Positions 16,978 through 24,932 of a stretch of DNA of 36,376 nt are shown here, one piece after another. The notes beneath the pieces were generated by a model, which saw only the letters and a program-made list of their open reading frames with translations, was not told the DNA's origin and did not search any database. The DNA is from Candidatus Methanomethylophilaceae archaeon. Lineage in GTDB: Archaea; Thermoplasmatota; Thermoplasmata; Methanomassiliicoccales; Methanomethylophilaceae. The first letter of the stretch is position 1, and every line of letters starts with the position of its first letter. A program made the position numbers and the translations under genes. The stretch lies in NCBI GenBank assembly GCA_944321985.1, contig CALUNK010000007.1, positions 1 through 36,376 on the forward strand. The letters run 5' to 3'.

Positions 16978-17368
16978 CCTCCTGGCACGGCTCCAGTCCC
17001 ATCCCGCCGTGCCCGGACATCCGTTCAAGCGGAACTCGTGCATCGTTCGCCGGTTCGGCCTCTGCCCGCCTGAGTCGTTGTTATTCTCGTTACGACCGGA
17101 GGAAGCCATCCCTGCAACGGCAAGGTTCCGAACAGCGTTTCCCCTCCTGTCGTGGCTTCCACCGCGGACCTGCAGCCCATCCATCCTGTCACAGGAGACG
17201 TGGCGAGGATTCCATGAGGATGTCGATCCCGGTACCGTTCCGCACAGTTGTCGGTATGCAACCCTGATCGAGACCGCCACTTGTCGATGTGTCAGCATAC
17301 CGCAACCATAGTCCATATTGCCGTACCAAATCTATATAACAAAAGAAGGGGTGTAATGACCGATTGAT
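16978..17368. other. 391-base gap dense in inverted repeats; candidate RNA locus
   Basis: No convincing protein gene on either strand. Four inverted repeats are visible: GGCACGGC/GCCGTGCC (16984-16991, 17006-17013), GGAAGCCA/TGGCTTCC (17101-17108, 17153-17160), the palindrome TCCTGTCACAGGA (17184-17196), and CGGTATGC/GCATACCG (17252-17259, 17295-17302) with a nested ATCGA/TCGAT pair. The first could end the smc operon transcript. The palindromic TATA (CTATATAAC, 17332-17340) serves the LSm gene and could also drive minus-strand transcription into this region. No known RNA family recognised. Confidence 0.4.
17332..17340 (+). promoter_or_regulatory. TATA box of the LSm gene
   Basis: CTATATAAC about 30-37 bases before the LSm ATG at 17369, predicting a very short leader. 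Confidence 0.5.
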
Positions 17369-17590
17369 ATGGTCATGCCAGCAGCCCTGCTCGAGAGCTC
17401 TTTGGACAAGCGCATCTCCCTGCTTCTCAAGGACGGGAGGTCGCTGGAGGGCAAACTGACGGGATTCGACGAGTACATGAACATGGTGCTCGATGACACC
17501 ATGGAAACAGGGGCCGAAGGATCTGACGACAGGCGGTTGGGCAAGGTCGTCCTGCGCGGAAGCAACGTCGTCAGCATCGCCATTCTCTGA
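17369..17590 (+). CDS. LSm/Sm-like archaeal RNA-binding protein
   Basis: Small Sm-fold protein of 73 residues that forms rings binding U-rich RNA. Seen: Sm1 motif around RISLLLKDGRSLEGKLTGFDEYMNMVLDD and Sm2 motif VVLRGSNVVSIAIL with the RG pair. Length is typical. The ATG at 17369 is preferred; another in-frame ATG lies six bases later. The following permease gene begins after 15 bases and may be co-transcribed. Which RNAs it binds is unknown; the structured gap directly upstream is a possible but untested partner. Confidence 0.93.
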   Translation: MVMPAALLESSLDKRISLLLKDGRSLEGKLTGFDEYMNMVLDDTMETGAEGSDDRRLGKVVLRGSNVVSIAIL

Positions 17591-17605
17591 TGGAAGGGTG
17601 CTCAG

Positions 17606-19267
17606 TTGTCGCTGTTGAAGAGGATTGACGAGCTCTCCGGTAGCTCAAAGGTTCGCAAGGCCTGGTTTTCGTTCGCCTGTGCGATATTCCTGGTAGTAAT
17701 CGTCATCCCATCGATCTTCGTGGTCACCAACCTGGTCACCGACTGGGATCTTGTGAGCATGGTCGCACAGGATGAGGCCATCAGGAGCACGATCATCGGA
17801 GCCGTGGCCAACTCCTTCAGCATCGCACTGATCGTCACAGTCATAGACATCCTGGTCGGACTGCCGATGGCCTGGATAATGGTCCGCAAGGACTTCTCCG
17901 GGAAGAAGTGGTTGGACACGTTGCTCGACATGCCTCTCGCGTTCCCGACCGCGGTCCTGGGTATTTCCGTGGTCATGTTCTGGGTCGCCCCAGAGGGCGT
18001 AAACATCCCGGGGCTGGGTCTGAACCTATCCCCATACATGCTGCTGGTCCTTCTCCACATCCTCTTCACATACCCGTACATGGTCCGCTCGCTGTCCGCC
18101 ATCCTGGAACAGATCGATCCCAACTACGAGACGGCGGCGATGACCCTTGGCGCGTCCAGATGGACCGCCGTACGCACGATCACAATACCGCTGTTCAGGG
18201 CGGGACTCGCCACAGGGTTCATCCTGTGCTTCGCAAGGTCCCTTTCAGAGACGGGAGGGACCTACATAGCGCTGTCCATGATGGATGTCAAATCGTCGTT
18301 CTTCACCGGGCCGTCCTTCATCAGCTGGCTCAAGGACACCGAGCCGGGAGGGGGCGCGCTCATGTACAGCAGCGACGAGATGATGGGGGCGCAGATCCTC
18401 ATCAGCGTGGTGATGATCGTCCTCGCACTGATCCTCCTCATAGTGGTCAGGAGGCTGATCGCCAGGTTCCATTTCCCCATGGACAAGGTATGGCCGGAAC
18501 TGGGCAGGAAGGTGAGCAGGGGCGCGCTGCCCAAGGCCAAGGATTTCGTGACCATCGCGTTCCTGATCGTGGTCGTTCTTCTTCCTGCGTTCTATATATT
18601 CATGTATCTGGCCGAGCCGGCCTCGGACATAGACTACGGTGGTCTGCTGGGGTCGATAGGGATATCGTTCCTGGTGGCGGGGGTAGCCGTCGTCGTGGAC
18701 ATACTCATAGGCATCCCCATGGCAATGTACATCGCCAGACACAAGGGTCAGAAGCTGGGTCAGCTACTGGACAGTGTGGTGAACGTCCCGCTCATCATCC
18801 CGACCACGGCCCTGGGTGTGTCCCTGGCGCTGTTCTGGGGGAGCCTGGGGCTCGACAGCACGTTCGCACTGCTCCTCGTGATCCTGGGGCACATCTCGTT
18901 CACGTACCCGCTCGTGGTGAGAAATCTGGTGGGCGCGATAGAGGAGGTCGATCCCGCGTACGAGGAGGTCGCGATGACCCTGGGGGCGAAGCCGTTCCAG
19001 GCCTTCAGGAAGGTCCTGTTCCCGATAGTCAAGTCCGCGGTTATCGCTGGGGGAATCCTGGCGTTCACCAGGAGCCTTGGGGAGACCGGCGCAACGCTCG
19101 CTATAAGCCCCACCATGAACACGGTTCCGGTCTACATCACGAACCTGGTCAACCAGCACGCGTACTCCGAAGCTGCGATGTGCTCCATAGTCCTGATTCT
19201 GATATGCTTCGTCATCATATTCGGCCTGAGGATGATTACCAACAGGAGGTCGAGGCGCAATGCCTGA
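17606..19267 (+). CDS. ABC transporter permease with two fused permease domains
   Basis: Membrane protein of 553 residues carrying two permease halves, like the ThiP/FbpB (COG1178-type) group. Each half ends in an EAA loop: YETAAMTLGASRWTAVRTITIP (about residue 172) and YEEVAMTLGAKPFQAFRKVLFP (about 453). The first is followed by RSLSETGGT and the second by RSLGETGAT; a Glu at this place is common in oxyanion permeases (phosphate, molybdate, sulfate), which hints at an anionic substrate. Start is TTG at 17606 after GGAAGGG. The stop overlaps the first ATPase gene by eight bases. No solute-binding protein gene is in the window, so the substrate is open. Confidence 0.88.
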   Translation: MSLLKRIDELSGSSKVRKAWFSFACAIFLVVIVIPSIFVVTNLVTDWDLVSMVAQDEAIRSTIIGAVANSFSIALIVTVIDILVGLPMAWIMVRKDFSGKKWLDTLLDMPLAFPTAVLGISVVMFWVAPEGVNIPGLGLNLSPYMLLVLLHILFTYPYMVRSLSAILEQIDPNYETAAMTLGASRWTAVRTITIPLFRAGLATGFILCFARSLSETGGTYIALSMMDVKSSFFTGPSFISWLKDTEPGGGALMYSSDEMMGAQILISVVMIVLALILLIVVRRLIARFHFPMDKVWPELGRKVSRGALPKAKDFVTIAFLIVVVLLPAFYIFMYLAEPASDIDYGGLLGSIGISFLVAGVAVVVDILIGIPMAMYIARHKGQKLGQLLDSVVNVPLIIPTTALGVSLALFWGSLGLDSTFALLLVILGHISFTYPLVVRNLVGAIEEVDPAYEEVAMTLGAKPFQAFRKVLFPIVKSAVIAGGILAFTRSLGETGATLAISPTMNTVPVYITNLVNQHAYSEAAMCSIVLILICFVIIFGLRMITNRRSRRNA

Positions 19268-20366
19268 GATAGTCCTGGACCAGCTCTGCAAGAGCTTCGA
19301 CGGGCACGTCGCCGCGGACAGTCTGTCCCTCAGGATAGCCGACGGGGAGTACGTGTGCATCCTCGGGCCGACTGGGGCGGGGAAGACCACCTGCATGAGG
19401 ATGGTCTGCGGTCTGACTCGTCCCGACTCCGGGAGGGTGTATCTGGACGGCAGGGATGTCACGGACGATTCGGTCGATTCTCGCAACGCAACCATGCTGT
19501 CGCAGACATACGCTCTGTTCCCGCATCTCAACGTCTACGACAACGTCATGTTCGCCCCACGCATCAAAGGGTGGCCGGAGGACAACTCCAGGCAGATCGT
19601 CAGGAGCATGCTGCACATGGTCCATCTCGAGCAGAAGGCGGACTGGAAGCCGGACGAGCTCTCAGGGGGCCAGCAGCAGCGCATAGCTCTCGCGAGGGCG
19701 CTAGCGTCCGGATCGAAGGTGCTCCTCCTCGACGAACCCCTGAGGGCGCTGGATGCCCGTCTCAGGATAAACCTCCGCAAGGAGCTCAGATCTCTGGCCA
19801 AGGAGATGAGGCTCACATGCATCCATGTCACGCACGACCAGGATGAGGCACTGGAAATGGCCGACAAGATTGCCGTGATCCGCAAGGGCCGCATCATCCA
19901 GTTCGGGACGCCCAGGGACGTCTTCGAGAATCCCGCGACGCCGTTCGTCGCCAACTTCGTGGGTCGCTCCAACACACTGGTCGGCAAGGTGGTCTCGTCA
20001 GGCGACGAGACGGTTGTCGAGATGCCCTCTGGTGCTCGCATATCGGCGCGCGGTTCCGACCTGCAGGCGGGTTCGGACGCGGTCGTCACCGTGAAGACGG
20101 GCTTCACGAAGCTCGTCAGGGCATCAGACGATCAGGTCCAAGGTGCATTCCTCGAAGGCACCGTGGAACGCGTGCTGTACGAGGGCGTGACGATTACGGT
20201 GGAGGTCAGGGTGGACGGTATCGGCCTGATATCCGCAGGCCTTCCGAACAGGAAGTATGACGATTACTCAGCCGGCGACAGGGTCGGCATATCCTGGATC
20301 CCATCGAAGGCGTCAGTCTTCAGGATGCCTCCGGAGGGTCTGGAGGAAGAGATGAGGTTGGATTGA
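19260..20366 (+). CDS. ABC transporter ATPase 1 (with TOBE-like C-terminus)
   Basis: ATP-binding subunit of 368 residues for the adjacent fused permease. Seen: Walker A GPTGAGKT at 36-43, Q-loop SQTYALFPHLNV, signature LSGGQQQRIALARAL, Walker B LLLDEPLRALD (usual DEPLSALD, here Arg) and H-loop HVTHDQDEA. A C-terminal regulatory/TOBE-like region of about 130 residues follows (NFVGRSNTLVGKVV onward), as in CysA, PotA and FbpC. Begins inside the permease stop region (eight-base overlap) after an AGGAGGT ribosome site. All catalytic residues are present, so it should be an active ATPase. Confidence 0.93.
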   Translation: MPEIVLDQLCKSFDGHVAADSLSLRIADGEYVCILGPTGAGKTTCMRMVCGLTRPDSGRVYLDGRDVTDDSVDSRNATMLSQTYALFPHLNVYDNVMFAPRIKGWPEDNSRQIVRSMLHMVHLEQKADWKPDELSGGQQQRIALARALASGSKVLLLDEPLRALDARLRINLRKELRSLAKEMRLTCIHVTHDQDEALEMADKIAVIRKGRIIQFGTPRDVFENPATPFVANFVGRSNTLVGKVVSSGDETVVEMPSGARISARGSDLQAGSDAVVTVKTGFTKLVRASDDQVQGAFLEGTVERVLYEGVTITVEVRVDGIGLISAGLPNRKYDDYSAGDRVGISWIPSKASVFRMPPEGLEEEMRLD

Positions 20367-20367
20367 A

Positions 20368-21453
20368 ATGGCAAGGATAAAGCTGGAGCACATCTCGATG
20401 AGGTTCGGCGACTTCTACGCTGTGCGGGACATCAACCTCGACATCAACAACGGGGAGTACGTGACGATTCTGGGACCGTCCGGATGCGGGAAGACCACCC
20501 TCATCAAGATCATATCTGGGATATGGACGCCCACGGAGGGCAAGGTCTTCGTGGATGGGATGGACGTCACGAACGTCCCCCTGGAGGACAGGGACGTCGG
20601 GTATGTGTTCCAGAACATCTGCCTGTTCCCCCATCTGACTCTGAAGGACAACGTGGCGTACAGCCCCCGTGTAAAGGACCAGGGGGAGGAGGCCATGGGC
20701 TCCCTTTCGACGGAGTACCTCAGCCTGGTGAACATGCTGTCCCGTGCGGGCATGTTCCCCAAGGAGATCTCTGGAGGGGAGCAACAGAAGGTGGCCATCG
20801 CCAGGGCGTTGGCTTCCGGATCCAAGATGCTGATGTTGGACGAGCCCCTCTCCGCGCTAGACGCCCGCGTCCGTGTGGAGCTCCGCTACGAGCTCCGCAG
20901 GCTGGTGAAGAAGCTCGGCATCACTGTCGTCCACATCACCCATGATCAGGAGGAGGCCATGTCGGTCTCCGACCGCATCGTCCTGATGCGCTACGGCTCC
21001 ATAGCCGAGGTCGGCACGCCGCTCGAGCTGTACAGGCATCCGAAGTCCGTGTTCGCAGCCAACTTCGTAGGGGAGACGAATCTGCTCGAGTGCACCGTAT
21101 CCGAGAGGACGAAGAGCGGCAAGACGCGTGTGAAACTCAGGGGAGGCCAGGAGGTCAGGGCGTCCAAGACGGCATTCAACGTCGGGGACCCCGTGGTGAT
21201 CTCGGTGCGTCCCGAACATGTGTACACGGCCAACGACGGCCTCAGAGCGGAGGTAAGGTCGGTGGTCTTCATGGGCACCTACTGGAGGGTCCGCACGATA
21301 GCGGACAGCCGTGACTTTGTGGACTTCAACGTTCCCGCCGACGAGGAGGTCCCGAAGGAGGGCGACGTGGTGTACCTGGTATTCAACAAGAAGGCCGTGG
21401 TGGTCTTCGCGAGGCCGCAGGGCGGGATAGAGGAGGAGATTAAACTTGAGTGA
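20368..21453 (+). CDS. ABC transporter ATPase 2 (with TOBE-like C-terminus)
   Basis: Second complete ATPase, 361 residues: Walker A GPSGCGKT at 36-43, Q-loop FQNICLFPHLTL, signature ISGGEQQKVAIARAL, Walker B LMLDEPLSALD and H-loop HITHDQEEA, then a TOBE-like C-terminal part (NFVGETNLLECTV onward). It starts one base after ATPase 1. Two different ATPases beside one two-domain permease suggest a heterodimeric motor, each matched to one permease half; this is inference. It overlaps the PhoU-like gene by eight bases. Confidence 0.93.
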   Translation: MARIKLEHISMRFGDFYAVRDINLDINNGEYVTILGPSGCGKTTLIKIISGIWTPTEGKVFVDGMDVTNVPLEDRDVGYVFQNICLFPHLTLKDNVAYSPRVKDQGEEAMGSLSTEYLSLVNMLSRAGMFPKEISGGEQQKVAIARALASGSKMLMLDEPLSALDARVRVELRYELRRLVKKLGITVVHITHDQEEAMSVSDRIVLMRYGSIAEVGTPLELYRHPKSVFAANFVGETNLLECTVSERTKSGKTRVKLRGGQEVRASKTAFNVGDPVVISVRPEHVYTANDGLRAEVRSVVFMGTYWRVRTIADSRDFVDFNVPADEEVPKEGDVVYLVFNKKAVVVFARPQGGIEEEIKLE

Positions 21454-22126
21454 GGATGCGAAGGGACTTCTGGGATGGTTCGGCAAGAGGAAGGAGGATG
21501 TGATACAGAACGGTATGCGCGCGCACGCGCTGTCGGTTCTGGACTGCGTCACGGAGTTGGGCGCTGCCATGCGCTCCATGGAGATCGGGGACACGCAGAC
21601 GGCGTTGAAGGCCGTCGAGAGGCTCTATGCCTCGGAGCACGAGGCAGACGCTCTCGAGGACAACCTCTGCAACCAGATGAGCATCGGAGAGCTGGGCCCG
21701 CAGGAGAGGGAGGACCTGATGCATTTCGTCAAGAAGACGGACAGCATCGCCAACTGGTGCAAGGAGGCGGCGATCCACCTGCAGCTGGTGGTGGACACTG
21801 GGGCCGCGATCCCGGTCAACGTCTGGGGGATGTTCGCGTCGACGGTCTTCGACCTGGAGTCAGAGGTCAACGGTCTGATGAACGCCATCAAGATTCTCGG
21901 AACCGACGGGACAGGGATAGCGGAGTGCATCCAGGGCGTCAAGGACCAGGAGCGCAGGATCGATGCGGCGTACATGTCGGTCATGAAGGAGATCCTCACC
22001 GCGGACATGGACCACAAGGCGGTCATACTCTCCCTGAGGATGCTCGATTCTCTGGAGGAGGCTGCGGACACCTGTAAGGGCTGTGCCGACACGATAAACA
22101 TCCTTTTTTACGCAAAGAGGGTTTGA
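21446..22126 (+). CDS. PhoU-like DUF47 family protein
   Basis: Helical cytoplasmic protein of 226 residues resembling DUF47/PhoU relatives, built as antiparallel bundles with acidic metal-binding patches (YASEHEADALEDNLCNQ near 60-76; FVKKTDSIANWCKEAA near 94-109; LDSLEEAADTCKGCADTI near 200-217). DUF47 proteins usually pair with Pit phosphate transporters and PhoU proteins regulate Pst ABC transporters. Its TTG start at 21446 overlaps the second ATPase gene by eight bases, so it is coupled to an ABC transporter that is not a standard Pst. Phosphate or another oxyanion is the likely link. Confidence 0.82.
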   Translation: MSEDAKGLLGWFGKRKEDVIQNGMRAHALSVLDCVTELGAAMRSMEIGDTQTALKAVERLYASEHEADALEDNLCNQMSIGELGPQEREDLMHFVKKTDSIANWCKEAAIHLQLVVDTGAAIPVNVWGMFASTVFDLESEVNGLMNAIKILGTDGTGIAECIQGVKDQERRIDAAYMSVMKEILTADMDHKAVILSLRMLDSLEEAADTCKGCADTINILFYAKRV

Positions 22127-22133
22127 TCGTCCG

Positions 22134-23480
22134 ATGACACTCTTCGGGATCAACGGCGTGAGAGGCACCGCCAACAGGGAGCTCAGTCCGGAGACTGCCC
22201 TCCAGATCGGCAAGGCCGTCGGGAGGACCTACGGCAAGAGGATAGCCCTGGCGACAGACGCCCGCGATTCCGCCGACATGCTCAAAAGCGCCATTTCGGC
22301 AGGCATAATGTCCGTAGGGAGCGACATAGTCGACCTGGGGATCCTTCCGACACCGACCCTCCAGTACTACGTCAAGACGCACAGCGACATCACGGGCGGA
22401 GTGGTCATTACGGCATCCCACAACCCTCCCGAACACAACGGGTTCAAGTTCATCTGCGAGGACGGGATAGAGGCCACGCGTGCGGAGGAGCAGACCATCG
22501 AGAGTTTCTGCTCCACGGAGATAAGTCCTGCGAAATGGTCGGAGGTCGGGGAGATCTCCAAGGGCACCGGAGCAATACTCGAGCACGTGGAGGCCGTCGT
22601 GTCGCATGTGGACGCCGAAGCCATTCGCGCCGCGAACCTGACGGTTTGCATAGACTGCGCCAACGGCGCCACATGCACCGCCACGCCCCTCCTCCTCAAA
22701 AAGCTGAACGTCAGGGCCTTCACGATCAACGCGGATCCGCAGAGCGAGAGTCCGGGACGTTCCAGCGAGCCCACGGAGGAGAACCTGGAGCCGCTCATGG
22801 CGTTGACCAGGCAGGTCGGAGCCGACCTGGGGGCGGCACATGATGCGGACGGAGACCGCACGATATTCGTCACAGAGAAGGGCGACTACGTGATCGGAGA
22901 TGTGAGTCTTGCCCTGATAGCGAAGGCGGTTCTACAGAAGCGCAAGGGCAAGGTCATCACCCCTGTCAGCTCATCCTCCATCGTGGAGGATGTGGTCGAG
23001 GCGAACGGCGGTCTTCTGAAGTACACGTCGGTGGGATCCCATGTCGTCGTGAAGAAGATGGAGGAGAACATGGCCATCTTCGGCGGGGAGGAGAACGGTA
23101 GCATGGTCTTCCCGGAGATACAGCTGTGCAGGGATGGTCTCATGACGCTCGCGAAGATGCTCGAGTGCGTCGCGATCAACGGTCCGCTCTCCGAGCAGAT
23201 ATCCGTCTTCGAGAAGTACCACAATGTGAAGTGCAACGTTCAGTGTCCCGATTCCAAGAAATCCAAGCTCCTGGACCATTTCACGGACATGGTCGAGGGC
23301 AACCGCACCGAGACGGTGGACGGCCTCAAGGTCTACTTCGATGACGGCTGGATCCTGTTAAGGCCTTCGACCACTGAGGAGCTGTTCAGGATATACTCGG
23401 AATCCAAGGACGAGGCAATCGCCCAGAGCAGAGCCGACGAGTTCGAGTCCGAGGCAAAAAGATTCCTCGGATCCCCCTGA
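22134..23480 (+). CDS. Phosphohexomutase (phosphoglucosamine/phosphomannomutase family)
   Basis: Alpha-D-phosphohexomutase of 448 residues, family length. Seen: active-site serine loop TASHNPPEHNGFKF with Ser95, metal-binding loop HDADGDR (about residue 240), sugar-binding loop GGEENGSMVFPE (about 317-328) and the C-terminal phosphate loop region RPSTTEELFRIYSE. The GGEENG form is common in archaeal GlmM-like enzymes, so phosphoglucosamine mutase is the first guess, with phosphomannomutase as alternative. Seven bases separate it from the DUF47 gene, suggesting co-transcription. Its end faces speB across eight bases. Confidence 0.88.
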   Translation: MTLFGINGVRGTANRELSPETALQIGKAVGRTYGKRIALATDARDSADMLKSAISAGIMSVGSDIVDLGILPTPTLQYYVKTHSDITGGVVITASHNPPEHNGFKFICEDGIEATRAEEQTIESFCSTEISPAKWSEVGEISKGTGAILEHVEAVVSHVDAEAIRAANLTVCIDCANGATCTATPLLLKKLNVRAFTINADPQSESPGRSSEPTEENLEPLMALTRQVGADLGAAHDADGDRTIFVTEKGDYVIGDVSLALIAKAVLQKRKGKVITPVSSSSIVEDVVEANGGLLKYTSVGSHVVVKKMEENMAIFGGEENGSMVFPEIQLCRDGLMTLAKMLECVAINGPLSEQISVFEKYHNVKCNVQCPDSKKSKLLDHFTDMVEGNRTETVDGLKVYFDDGWILLRPSTTEELFRIYSESKDEAIAQSRADEFESEAKRFLGSP

Positions 23481-23488
23481 TCCTGCAA

Positions 23489-24352
23489 TCAGCATCTGAG
23501 GTTCTTGGCGTGGACTGCCATGACCTCGTTTATGTACCTGGCGGCCAGGATGGATGTGATTCCGGCGGGATCCGCCGGCGGGCAGACTTCCACGACATCG
23601 AAGCCCGCAAGCCTGTCGCCGATGATGTTGATGACCTTCTTCACATCCATCGGCATGAGCCCGAAGGGTTCCGGTGTGCCGGTTCCGGGTGCGAAGGCCG
23701 GGTCGATTCCATCGATGTCGAGGGTAAGGTATACGCGCTCGTTCTTGACGCTCTCAAGGGCTTTGTTGATCGCCCATTCGATGCCCCTGTCCATGATCTC
23801 ATAGGAGCTGATGAACGGCATCACGTCGTCCCTGTCGAGCTCCTCCTCCCCTATCGCCCTGGCGCCGAGGACGAAGACATTCTCGAGTCCCAGGTGCTCG
23901 GCTGCTCTGCGGGTTATGCAGGCATGGCTGTTCGGGGTGCCGAGGTACTCGTCCCTGGAGTCCAGGTGGGCGTCGATCGAGATGAGGGCTATGTCGTCCT
24001 TTTCGAAGTTCCTGACGATCGGGATGTTGACGGAGTGCTCTCCCCCGATGGCTATCGTAAACTTCCCGTCCCTTATGGCGGGGCCTACGGCGAAGTCTAC
24101 CTCTGCGAACATGTCCTCAGGGAGCACGAAGTCGTCGCAGTTTCCGTAGTCACAGACCTCAAGGTGCGGCTGGTGTACGCCGTGCTCGAAGTGGATCTCC
24201 TCAAAATTGTAGGAGGCCCGCCTTATGGCGGTCGGAGCCTCCCTGGCGCCTGCTTTGAAACAGGCGGTGTGGTCGTACGGGATGCCGAAGATCACGACGT
24301 CCGCGTCGTTGTAGTCAGCTTCGGCACCGGCGTAGCCTATCCCGTACGACAT
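23489..24352 (-). CDS. speB: Agmatinase (ureohydrolase)
   Basis: Mn-dependent ureohydrolase of 287 residues hydrolysing agmatine to putrescine and urea. Seen: GGEHSVN (about residue 102), the metal motif DAHLD (about 127-131), SHACITRR (about 142-149), and LDIDGIDPAFAPGTGTPEPFG (about 212-232) with the conserved DxDxxDP. It lies 12 bases downstream of the aIF5A gene on the same strand, so the two are probably co-transcribed. Putrescine leads to spermidine, whose aminobutyl group modifies aIF5A; the gene pairing therefore has a biochemical rationale. Arginase-type or other ureohydrolase activity cannot be excluded from sequence alone. Confidence 0.92.
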   Translation of the reverse strand: MSYGIGYAGAEADYNDADVVIFGIPYDHTACFKAGAREAPTAIRRASYNFEEIHFEHGVHQPHLEVCDYGNCDDFVLPEDMFAEVDFAVGPAIRDGKFTIAIGGEHSVNIPIVRNFEKDDIALISIDAHLDSRDEYLGTPNSHACITRRAAEHLGLENVFVLGARAIGEEELDRDDVMPFISSYEIMDRGIEWAINKALESVKNERVYLTLDIDGIDPAFAPGTGTPEPFGLMPMDVKKVINIIGDRLAGFDVVEVCPPADPAGITSILAARYINEVMAVHAKNLRC

Positions 24353-24364
24353 TGGTTTCAGACC

Positions 24365-24748
24365 TCACATGATCTTGTATCTGCCCATCGCGACGATGTA
24401 CAGGAGCTCCACTCCCTCCTCGACGGGCTGCTCGTGGTCGGGGTTGATCTCTATAGGGATCTGCTCGAAGGTCTCAAGGTCCATGACGAGGGCCTCGCTA
24501 CCCGAGATGGAAAGGACCTGGCCCTTCCTCTTGTCGATCATGGGGACCTGCACCTTGGTGCTCACAGGTCCGACGATGGACTTCTTGGCTCCGGTGAATA
24601 TGCTGACGGCGTCGATGTTCGCTTTCGCGGACCCGTGCTTTCCGGGCTTGGAAGTCGTGATCTTGATGATCTTGCAGGGTTCGTCGTCAACGTTGACGTA
24701 CCTTCCCTCTTTCAGCTCTCTGATCTCTTTCATCTCCCACATTGGCAC
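24365..24748 (-). CDS. Translation initiation factor aIF5A
   Basis: Archaeal homologue of eIF5A/EF-P, 127 residues, which helps ribosomes make difficult peptide bonds. Seen: N-terminal SH3-like domain with KEGRYVNVDDEPCKI, the hypusination loop SKPGKHGSAK with the target lysine at about residue 37, and a C-terminal OB-fold ending VEEGVELLYIVAMGRYKIM. The ATG at 24748 is followed by another in-frame Met two codons later, so the exact start is uncertain by six bases. Upstream lies a TATA-like element at about 24874-24890 and a leader of roughly 110 bases. Confidence 0.95.
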   Translation of the reverse strand: MPMWEMKEIRELKEGRYVNVDDEPCKIIKITTSKPGKHGSAKANIDAVSIFTGAKKSIVGPVSTKVQVPMIDKRKGQVLSISGSEALVMDLETFEQIPIEINPDHEQPVEEGVELLYIVAMGRYKIM

Positions 24749-24897
24749 TACCTTCTTTGTTGGATGTATGTCCGACGCTTACGGCCGGAAGTTCACTCCC
24801 CCGAGGGAAGTGTTGATGCGCAGGTCGAACTGTGTTGCAGACCTCATGCTATCTGGCAACCCCATTGCCCACTGAATTATATAATTTAATCGAAGAA
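24749..24897 (-). promoter_or_regulatory. aIF5A promoter and leader
   Basis: A strong A/T-rich TATA region (ATTAAATTATATAATTC on the minus strand, about 24873-24890) implies a start near 24860 and a leader of about 110 bases. The leader contains a hairpin at 24794-24812 (CAC, bulged T, TCCC, tetraloop TCGG, GGGA, GTG). A 28-codon open frame (24779-24865) overlaps the expected start point and is not considered a proven gene. Confidence 0.45.
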
Positions 24898-24914
24898 GGA
24901 GGCCAGAAGCCTCC
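24898..24914 (-). terminator. Hairpin after nop5
   Basis: GGAGGC and GCCTCC with a five-base CAGAA loop, 19 bases after the nop5 stop in the minus direction and followed by TTCTTC. Likely ends the mtnA-aldolase-nop5 transcript. Confidence 0.5.
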
Positions 24915-24932
24915 GGTTTCGAAGTGCCAGCA

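Noticed and set aside
17214-17270. Possible box C/D guide RNA (ATGAGGA ... CTGA) in the gap before LSm
   Set aside because: The C box is poor, internal C' and D' boxes are missing, and the spacing is too long.
16726-17316. Minus-strand open frame of 196 codons across scpB and the gap before LSm
   Set aside because: Half of it is antisense to scpB and the rest has no protein-like pattern; the repeats there look more like RNA structure.
17908-19272. Plus-strand open frame of 454 codons inside the permease gene
   Set aside because: Out of frame with the permease; composition is low-complexity and hydrophilic with many Arg/Gly/His, with no membrane segments.
24779-24865. Possible 28-residue small protein upstream of aIF5A
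   Set aside because: Its ATG lies at or before the transcription start expected from the TATA box, there is no ribosome site, and the sequence folds as a leader hairpin. Conservation in relatives would change this.
23510-24889. Long plus-strand open frame (459 codons) opposite speB and aIF5A
   Set aside because: Antisense shadow of two clearly recognisable genes; no family features.
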